DNA of 52,803 nucleotides from an uncultured Actinomycetes bacterium (GTDB lineage: Bacteria; Actinomycetota; Coriobacteriia; Coriobacteriales; Atopobiaceae): assembly GCA_900313905.1 (NCBI GenBank), contig OMTG01000172.1:1-52803 (forward strand). The letters run 5' to 3'. Below the pieces are notes generated by a model. The model saw only the letters and a list, made by a program, of their open reading frames with translations, did no database searches and was not told the origin of the DNA. Within the stretch, counting starts at the first letter, position 1. Each line of letters begins with the position of its first letter. The translations under genes were made by a program, and so were the position numbers. Shown piece by piece: positions 47,598 to 52,803 of the stretch.

Positions 47598-48272
47598 TCA
47601 GGCATCGATGATGCCCTCGTCGAGCAGATCTGCCACCTCCGAGAGGTCCTGGCAGATGAAGCTCGCAAGATGGCGCATCTCATCTGTCACTGGCGAGAGG
47701 TCAGGCACCATCACCGTGATGAAGCCGCCAGCCGCCCCTGCCGTGACACCGCTATAGGAGTCCTCGAGCACGAGCGTGCGCGAAGGGTCGCTGCCAAGCC
47801 GGTGCGCTGTCTCGAGGAAGATGTCTGGTGCCGGCTTGCTGTGCGGGATATGGTCATCCTTCGTGGAGACGAGCTCCTGGAAGGCGTCGTCCAGATGGAG
47901 ATGGGCCATGTTGTGCCTGATCAGGTCGAGCGACGAGGAGGACGCGACCGCCCGGGGGATGTGCCAGCCCGCGAGATAGTTCATCAGCTCATAGAGCCCA
48001 GGCTTCGCATCGGCAGGATGCTCCCACATGGCAGCGTAGGCTTTGTCGTGGAGGAGCTGCAGGAGCGCATCGGCATCGAAGGGCATGAAGTCGCGATAGA
48101 CCTCCTCGACGACCTTGATGCCTTCCTTGCGTGCGGTGCCCCGGATGCGGTCTGCAGCCTCGGGACGGAACGGCAGCCCGAAGGCCTCAGCTGTTGAGGG
48201 CCACTGGGCAAGCCAGATCCTCTCGGAATCGACCATGAGGCCATCCATATCGAAGATGGCGGCATCGATCAT
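47598..48272 (-). CDS. HAD-superfamily subfamily IA phosphatase (beta-phosphoglucomutase-like)
   Basis: A 224-residue HAD protein with cap insertion after motif I. It has AIFDMDGLMVDSERIW at the start, AVASSSSLDLIRHNM (motif II), HSKPAPDIFLETAHRLG (motif III Lys) and LVLEDSYSGVTAGAAGG (motif IV), which is the pattern of beta-phosphoglucomutase and related sugar-phosphate phosphatases. Two ATGs two codons apart overlap the murI end; the second (48272) has AGGAGG at seven bases and is preferred. Substrate unknown. Confidence 0.88.
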   Translation of the reverse strand: MIDAAIFDMDGLMVDSERIWLAQWPSTAEAFGLPFRPEAADRIRGTARKEGIKVVEEVYRDFMPFDADALLQLLHDKAYAAMWEHPADAKPGLYELMNYLAGWHIPRAVASSSSLDLIRHNMAHLHLDDAFQELVSTKDDHIPHSKPAPDIFLETAHRLGSDPSRTLVLEDSYSGVTAGAAGGFITVMVPDLSPVTDEMRHLASFICQDLSEVADLLDEGIIDA

Positions 48273-48274
48273 CT

Positions 48275-49054
48275 TCATGCCTCCTTTGCGAAGAACCAGC
48301 GGTAGAGATCGAGCTCTGCGGGCGTGTCCTTGCTCGAGCGGAACTCGACCGTTCCAGCCTCCTGCTTCGGATTGAGAGCACCCTTCTCCTTGAGGCGACG
48401 ATGAAGCTCGCGGGCTGTCCCCTCCCCCGCATCATAGAGCGGCACATCCCCCAGCACTTCGCGGATCGTGTGCTTGATGAAAGGATAGTGGGTGCAGCCA
48501 AGCACGACCGAATCGATGGTGCCGGCATATTTCCCGACAAGGCCACGGACAAGCTCTGTCAGATCGGGGGCATCGAGATTGCCCTTCTCGATCCTCGCGG
48601 CCAGGCCCGGGCAGGGCACGCTCAGGACCTCCGAGTCGCTTCCCCAGGTCTCCGCCAGCTTGTGGTACTTGTCGAGCCTCAGCGTGATCGGTGTCGCCAT
48701 CACGAGGATGCGCCTGTGGTGGGGAGCCAGGGTGGCCGGCTTGAGCGCCGGCTCCACGCCGATGATCGGGTAGTCGGGATGCGCAGCGCGCAGCGTCGGC
48801 GCCGCGACCGAGGTGGCAGTGTTGCAGGCGATCACGACCGCCTTGCAGCCCTCCGCGATGAGGCCCTCGACCGCAGCGGTCGAGAGCTCCAGCACCTCCT
48901 CGTCGGTCTTCTCGCCGTAGGGGGCATGGGCAGAGTCGCCGAAGAAGACATAGTCCTCGTGGGGAAGCTCATGCACCAGGTGCTGGAGTATGCTGATGCC
49001 TCCCACACCCGAGTCGAAGACGCCGACCCATCCTTCATGCGTACGTTCTGGCAT
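48275..49054 (-). CDS. murI: Glutamate racemase
   Basis: A 259-residue racemase making D-glutamate for peptidoglycan. Catalytic Cys residues are in VIACNTATSVAAPTL and VLGCTHYPFIKHTI; the N-terminal GVFDSGVGGISILQHLV and FFGDSAHAPYGEK are family hallmarks. The ATG at 49054 gives the canonical N-terminus; AGGAGG lies 12 bases ahead, a long spacing. The frame opens further up, inside the ferredoxin gene. It forms an operon with that gene and the HAD gene (four-base overlap with the latter's first ATG). Confidence 0.95.
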   Translation of the reverse strand: MPERTHEGWVGVFDSGVGGISILQHLVHELPHEDYVFFGDSAHAPYGEKTDEEVLELSTAAVEGLIAEGCKAVVIACNTATSVAAPTLRAAHPDYPIIGVEPALKPATLAPHHRRILVMATPITLRLDKYHKLAETWGSDSEVLSVPCPGLAARIEKGNLDAPDLTELVRGLVGKYAGTIDSVVLGCTHYPFIKHTIREVLGDVPLYDAGEGTARELHRRLKEKGALNPKQEAGTVEFRSSKDTPAELDLYRWFFAKEA

Positions 49055-49077
49055 AGCCTTGGTCTTCCTCCTCATGC

Positions 49078-49704
49078 CTACAGCTTCACGATTGCGTGAT
49101 AGGGGCATTTCTCGTAGCAGGTCCCGCAGTGGATGCAGCTCACCTGGTTGATCACCACAGGGCTCTTTGTCATATCGATGCAGAGCTGGGGGCAGGCAGC
49201 GACGCAGATGGCGCATCCGGTGCAGGAGTTCGTGACATAGTAGTTGACCTGCGGCAGCTCCTGGCCGACCGGGAAGGCGAGCTCCTCTTCCTCCGTGCGC
49301 CAGAGCCCCTTGCCGTCGAAGAGGATGAAGGCCGCAAGCCCCTCAGCCTTGATGCGTTCCGCAAGATCGGCAAACGCCGGCACCGATGAGATGCGCTCTC
49401 TCGCATCGCTCTCGGCGAGCTCGTGGACCCTGCCGGAGAAGCCGACCAGCGGATGCCCTTCTGCCTTCTCCAGCCTCCCCATGCAGGAGAGATAGCGCCG
49501 GTGCCTGAGGTAGGTGGCAAGCGGGCAGCCTCCTGCCACGAGGACGACCAAGCCATCGCGGTCGAGGCTCACGAAGCGCACCTCGTCGGTGACGGGCTTG
49601 CCATCCGCATCGACGGCCGACCCGATGAGTGCAGGCGCCTCCTCGAAGAGGCTCTGCTGGATAGCCGGCATCTCGGCCGGCTCTGCCTCACGTATCTTCT
49701 GCAT
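49078..49704 (-). CDS. Flavin-barrel (PNPOx-like) protein fused to 2[4Fe-4S] ferredoxin
   Basis: A 208-residue protein. The first about 140 residues resemble an FMN-binding split barrel of the pyridoxamine phosphate oxidase type (DEVRFVSLDRDGLVVLVAGG, YLRHRRYLSCMGRLEKAEGH). The last 60 residues are a ferredoxin with two clusters, CTGCAICVAACP and CIHCGTCYEKCP. Such fusions occur in anaerobes and are thought to transfer electrons to or from flavin; the partner is unknown. The start at 49704 has GAGGGG six bases upstream. First gene of the operon with murI and a HAD gene; divergent from the macro-domain gene. Confidence 0.85.
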   Translation of the reverse strand: MQKIREAEPAEMPAIQQSLFEEAPALIGSAVDADGKPVTDEVRFVSLDRDGLVVLVAGGCPLATYLRHRRYLSCMGRLEKAEGHPLVGFSGRVHELAESDARERISSVPAFADLAERIKAEGLAAFILFDGKGLWRTEEEELAFPVGQELPQVNYYVTNSCTGCAICVAACPQLCIDMTKSPVVINQVSCIHCGTCYEKCPYHAIVKL

Positions 49705-49749
49705 GCGTTCCCCTCTCCGGAAGCCTGCATCCATTGCATTGCCTATAGT

Positions 49750-49769
49750 GTCTCATAGTAGTATGAGAC
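49750..49769. promoter_or_regulatory. Perfect palindrome between divergent ferredoxin and macro-domain genes
   Basis: GTCTCATA-GTAG-TATGAGAC has eight-base perfect arms and lies 21 bases before the macro gene ATG and 46 before the ferredoxin gene ATG. A TATAG box on the minus strand touches it. One regulator could control both directions. Confidence 0.6.
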
Positions 49770-49789
49770 ATCCAGATGAGGTGGCCGCA

Positions 49790-50347
49790 ATGCTCGAACT
49801 CCTTCATGCTTCCGTCGTGGACCAGAAAACCGATGCGATCGTGAATGCCGCAAACCGTGCCCTGGCAGGCGGAGGCGGCGTCGACGGGGCGATCCACACC
49901 GCTTGTGGCCCTGAGCTCGACCGTGCCTGCCGGAAGATCGGCTTCTGCCCCACCGGCTCTGCCGTGATCACCCCGAGCTTCGATCTGGAGAGGCGGACAG
50001 GCTGCCGTTTCATCATCCATACGGTCGGCCCCATCTATTTCCGCGAGACGCCCGAGCATGCATCCGAGCTCCTCGCCTCCTGCTACCGGAGCTCCTGCAG
50101 GCTTGCCGAAGAGCACGGCATCCGCACGATCTCCTTCTGCTCGATCTCGACCGGCGTCTATGGCTACCCTATGGAGGATGCTCTGCCCATCGCCTTCAGG
50201 GAGCTGCTGGCAGCCTCCCCCGCCTTCGAGAAGATCGCCTTCTGCCTCTTCACCGATGAGGAATATGCACGGGGACGTACAATCGCAGAGGCTGTAGCAA
50301 ACACCCACAAGGAAGGCAGTGCCCTCATTGTCGACGCCATGCGCTAG
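49790..50347 (+). CDS. Macro-domain protein
   Basis: A 185-residue single macro domain. It has VVDQKTDAIVNAANRALAGG, then GGVDGAIHTACGPELDRAC, and FCSISTGVYGYPMEDALPIA, the motifs that bind the ADP-ribose of O-acetyl-ADP-ribose or ADP-ribosylated targets (Asn in NAAN, Gly-rich loop). GAGG is eight bases before the ATG at 49790; an in-frame ATG at 49763 sits in the palindrome. It probably removes ADP-ribose from a substrate. The 3' end overlaps the convergent LysR gene by four bases. Confidence 0.92.
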   Translation: MLELLHASVVDQKTDAIVNAANRALAGGGGVDGAIHTACGPELDRACRKIGFCPTGSAVITPSFDLERRTGCRFIIHTVGPIYFRETPEHASELLASCYRSSCRLAEEHGIRTISFCSISTGVYGYPMEDALPIAFRELLAASPAFEKIAFCLFTDEEYARGRTIAEAVANTHKEGSALIVDAMR

Positions 50348-51225
50348 GCAGCTGGCGCCGCATCGTCGCGATATCTGAGGTATCCCATGAACTTCGAGGC
50401 GACCTTCGACATGCCTGGACGCGATATCACGCGGATATCACGGAATGCCGGCATCTCGAGGTGCTTTGCCACGATGCGATAGGGATTGCGTCGCAGGATC
50501 AGGCTCGGCAGGACCGAGACCCCCAGCCCATGCTCCACCATTGCCATGATCGCATAGTCATCCCAGGTGACGAAGCGCACCTGGGGCTTCAGGCCGGCAT
50601 GCTCGAAGATGCCGGAGACCTCGGTATCCCCGCTCTGCTTCAGCATCATGAAAGGCTCGGCGCAGAGCGCCTCCAGAGGACAGCTCGCGAGCTGCGCGAG
50701 CGGATGGCCTTCCGGCACGACCGCAAGCATCTCATCGCGGTCGAGGAGCATGTCATCGAGCTTGCTGCGGGACTTTCCTGCGATGAAGCCGCAGTCGACC
50801 CTGCCGTCCATCACCCAGCGCTCGATCTCGGCATAGTCGCCCATCACAAGCTCGTAGTCCACATGGGGATAGTCCTTCTCGAAGCGCTCGATGATCTGTG
50901 GCAGCCAGTGCGTGGCGACGCTCGAGAAGGTGCCGATGCGGATCGTGCCCACATCGAGCCCATTCACATCGTCGATCCTTGCATGGAGCAGGCGGTCCTC
51001 CTCGACGACACGGCGCACATAGGGCATAATCTTCTCGCCCTCGGAAGTGAGCGTGACACCGCTGCGTCCGCGCTCCACGAGGCGCACGCCCCAGTCATGC
51101 TCCAGGTCCGCTATCATGCGGCTCACGCCCGGCTGCGAGTATTCGAGCACTTCGGCAGCACGCGAGAAGCTTCCCTGGTCGACCGCTTCGATGAGGGCAC
51201 GGTACTTCTGAATGTTGGTATCCAA
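50344..51225 (-). CDS. LysR-family transcriptional regulator, TTG start
   Basis: A 293-residue LysR protein: winged helix-turn-helix at residues 1-65 (ALIEAVDQGSFSRAAEVLEY, SQPGVSRMIADLEHDWGVRL) and a type 2 periplasmic-binding-like effector domain from about 90 (VGTIRIGTFSSVATHWLPQI). AGGAG six bases before a TTG at 51225 and the fit to the family N-terminus make TTG the likely start; the frame opens much further up. It is divergent from an EamA transporter gene, the usual arrangement for a LysR regulator and its target. Confidence 0.92.
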   Translation of the reverse strand: MDTNIQKYRALIEAVDQGSFSRAAEVLEYSQPGVSRMIADLEHDWGVRLVERGRSGVTLTSEGEKIMPYVRRVVEEDRLLHARIDDVNGLDVGTIRIGTFSSVATHWLPQIIERFEKDYPHVDYELVMGDYAEIERWVMDGRVDCGFIAGKSRSKLDDMLLDRDEMLAVVPEGHPLAQLASCPLEALCAEPFMMLKQSGDTEVSGIFEHAGLKPQVRFVTWDDYAIMAMVEHGLGVSVLPSLILRRNPYRIVAKHLEMPAFRDIRVISRPGMSKVASKFMGYLRYRDDAAPAA

Positions 51226-51340
51226 CGCCCACTCCTTTCTATACTTATTCATCATACTACATATTTGATATATGCGCTTTTCTTTCATTGTGAAGGCTGC
51301 AAGAATGGTAGCGGTACACATCGAACGGGATTGGGCGCAT
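51226..51340. promoter_or_regulatory. Shared LysR/EamA promoter region
   Basis: About 115 bases between divergent genes, with an AT-rich core (TACTTATTCATCATACTACATATTT region near 51243-51267) where LysR-type T-N11-A sites are expected. I cannot single out one site. Confidence 0.4.
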
Positions 51341-52267
51341 ATGCAGAAATCTCTGGTCCGCTATCTCTCATCGCTTCTGCTCTTCGGGATGAATGGCATC
51401 GTCGCCGCGCATATCCTGCTTCCGTCGACGCAGATCGTGCTGGTCCGCACGCTTCTCGGCAGCATGCTGCTTGTAGTCATCCTCACGGCAAGCATCGTGC
51501 GCCACAAGGGAAGCCTCCAGAGCACGGCTCATCCTGCCCAGGCGCTCTACCTGTTCCTTTCCGGTGCGGCACTGGGCGGCGGCTGGATCTTCCTCTTCCA
51601 GGCCTACAAGCTCATCGGTGTCGGCATCGCATCGCTCACCTATTACTGCGGTCCCGTCCTTGTGATGGCCCTCTCCCCGATTCTCTTCCACACACACCTC
51701 GGCGCGAAGAAGCTCCTGGGCTTTGCTGCGGTCGTCTTGGGCGCCTTCCTCGTCGTCGGCCAGGGCGCAGGAGCTGCCCTCTCGCCTCTGGGGCTTGCCT
51801 GCGGCTTCATGTCCGCCGTGATGTATGCCCTGATGGTCATCTTCTCGAAGAAGGTCACCGATATCAGCGGCCTCGAGAATTCGGCAGTCCAGCTCCTCGG
51901 CAGCTTCGCCGCAGCCTTTGCCTATGCTCTTGCCACCGCACAGGCGCTCCCTGCCTTTGCCCCGACGGATATCGTGCCGTCGCTCCTCCTCGGCCTGGTG
52001 AACACCGGCCTTGGCTGCTACCTCTACTTCAGCGCGATGCATGACCTGTCGGTCCAGACCGTCTCGGTCTGCGGCTATCTCGAGCCGCTCTCCGCCGTCG
52101 TCTTCTCTGTGCTGCTGCTCCAGGAGCCGATGAGCACGCTTCAGGTGCTGGGCGCTGTCCTTATCCTCGGTGGCGCCGCCTGGTGCGAGCTCTCGGGCCA
52201 GATTGCATTCCCGCGCCGCACCTTGGAGCGCACATCCCACGGCGCAGCGGTGCACCAGAGCCTCTAG
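51341..52267 (+). CDS. EamA/DMT-family transporter
   Basis: A 308-residue membrane protein with about ten hydrophobic segments in two EamA halves. The first begins SSLLLFGMNGIVAAHILLPS, and the second ends with YLEPLSAVVFSVLLLQEPMS, the typical P-x-x-A and E-P motif, followed by GAVLILGGAAW. DMT transporters export or import metabolites such as amino acids or nucleotides; the substrate is unknown. The ATG at 51341 gives the natural N-terminus, but upstream in-frame ATGs at 51272 and 51305 exist and no start has a good ribosome site. Confidence 0.88.
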   Translation: MQKSLVRYLSSLLLFGMNGIVAAHILLPSTQIVLVRTLLGSMLLVVILTASIVRHKGSLQSTAHPAQALYLFLSGAALGGGWIFLFQAYKLIGVGIASLTYYCGPVLVMALSPILFHTHLGAKKLLGFAAVVLGAFLVVGQGAGAALSPLGLACGFMSAVMYALMVIFSKKVTDISGLENSAVQLLGSFAAAFAYALATAQALPAFAPTDIVPSLLLGLVNTGLGCYLYFSAMHDLSVQTVSVCGYLEPLSAVVFSVLLLQEPMSTLQVLGAVLILGGAAWCELSGQIAFPRRTLERTSHGAAVHQSL

Positions 52268-52292
52268 CCACAAGAACGCTATCGACCTTTGG

Positions 52293-52318
52293 GGGGTCCG
52301 GACAATCGTCCGGACCCC
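52293..52318 (+). terminator. Terminator of the EamA gene
   Basis: A perfect 11-base stem GGGGTCCGGAC / GTCCGGACCCC with loop AATC, followed by TCTCTTCTT, 26 bases after the stop codon. Confidence 0.85.
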
Positions 52319-52532
52319 TCTCTTCTTGGTATTGCTGGCAGCATCTGCTGGCTGAGGCCTTGATGCAGCGAAGCCTGAAGAGAGGGCTCGGCGGCGATGA
52401 TGGCCCCTGATTGCAAGGACAGATGCTGGACGGACGGCTGCTGCGCACTTCTTCCCCATGCTCCCTGGAGAATCTGACCGGGGACGGGTATGCCTGCCTG
52501 GCGGTTCTCCACAAGAAGGCAGAACGATATAG
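52319..52532. other. Gene-free stretch at the right end
   Basis: About 210 bases between two terminators; several shadow frames, none with support. Confidence 0.35.
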
Positions 52533-52569
52533 AAGATGGGCGGCGCCCTATTGCGGCTCCGCCCATCTT
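52533..52569 (-). terminator. Terminator of the small hypothetical gene
   Basis: AAGATGGGCGG and CCGCCCATCTT pair at the base of a stem with an interrupted upper part, 29 bases after the stop at 52599. Confidence 0.7.
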
Positions 52570-52598
52570 GCTGCACTCATGAACTATGAAGACCTCAG

Positions 52599-52790
52599 CT
52601 ACTCCTCGTAGATCTCGTACTCGAGGGTACCGTTATCGTAGCTCCTGCCCATGTCTTCGAGAATCTCTGCCCCTGTGGCAAAGCCGAGGACACCATCCTC
52701 AGCGGCATCCTTCGCCCTGTCATAGGTCTCGTAGCCGCCCTCGCATTCCACTTCTCCGTCGGGATACAGGTACTTGACTCCGTAGCTCAT
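52599..52790 (-). CDS. Small hypothetical acidic protein
   Basis: A 63-residue protein, MSYGVKYLYPDGEVECEGGY at the start, ending with an acidic YDNGTLEYEIYEE. The alternation of aromatic and charged residues suggests a small alpha/beta domain. AAAGGGG lies before the ATG at 52790 and a terminator follows, both favouring a real gene. Family not recognised. Confidence 0.65.
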   Translation of the reverse strand: MSYGVKYLYPDGEVECEGGYETYDRAKDAAEDGVLGFATGAEILEDMGRSYDNGTLEYEIYEE

Positions 52791-52803
52791 CGCGACCCCT
52801 TTC

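Overview
This is a 52.8 kb window of a GC-rich bacterial chromosome with dense, mostly co-directional genes and good Shine-Dalgarno sites. The gene set is a T-box-controlled pheST, arginine deiminase, a liv branched-chain amino acid ABC operon, a mannose-type PTS, a C69 dipeptidase, LytTR regulators, and cysE and cysK. Together with the base composition it suggests a fermentative, amino-acid-using high-GC Gram-positive, most likely a coriobacterium of the Olsenella/Atopobiaceae kind. That placement is inference from gene content; there is no rRNA or other marker here.

Layout. 1-7.9 kb: partial GntR regulator, phospholipase C-like protein, pheT-pheS behind a Phe T-box, two Cof-type HAD phosphatases and a proline iminopeptidase. 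7.9-16 kb: an accessory island. A six-gene minus-strand operon encodes an FtsK/EccC-like ATPase, four small helical proteins and a J-domain-like TPR membrane protein. It is bracketed by imperfect repeats carrying a GC-rich palindrome, with a TIR-domain gene next to it; a decayed arcA fragment closes the island. 16-24.8 kb: MBL hydrolase, HAD phosphatase without an ATG/GTG/TTG start, Nif3-like protein, PTS EIIA, EIID, EIIC and EIIB, and a LevR-type regulator, all on the minus strand. 25-33 kb: arcA, ROK glucokinase, M32 carboxypeptidase, dtd, two NTF2-like/LytTR regulators, and two related anchored small proteins. 33-38 kb: livJ-livH-livM-livG-livF. 38.2-41.8 kb: a second accessory island with an AAA ATPase/TOPRIM gene pair. 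The TOPRIM gene has an in-frame amber codon, the pair is flanked by about 120 bp direct repeats, and a YbjN-like gene follows. 42-52.8 kb: C69 dipeptidase, DAHP synthase, cysE, cysK, a membrane protein, a ferredoxin-fused flavin-barrel gene with murI and a HAD gene, a divergent macro-domain gene, LysR, an EamA transporter and a small hypothetical protein.

How the genes fit together. The housekeeping part is about taking up and using peptides and amino acids: PepD, Pip, M32 peptidase, LivJHMGF, ArcA, and Phe, Cys and aromatic biosynthesis control. The two accessory islands look like conflict or secretion modules. The best candidate for something not yet described is the 8.86-13.88 kb operon: a three-module FtsK-like ATPase with no membrane anchor, four 85-98 residue helical proteins of WXG100 size without a clear WXG motif, and an HPD-less J-domain/TPR/coiled-coil/membrane protein, beside a TIR gene and inside hairpin-bearing repeats.

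Limits: all calls come from reading motifs and sequence by eye. No database search, structure prediction or alignment program was run.
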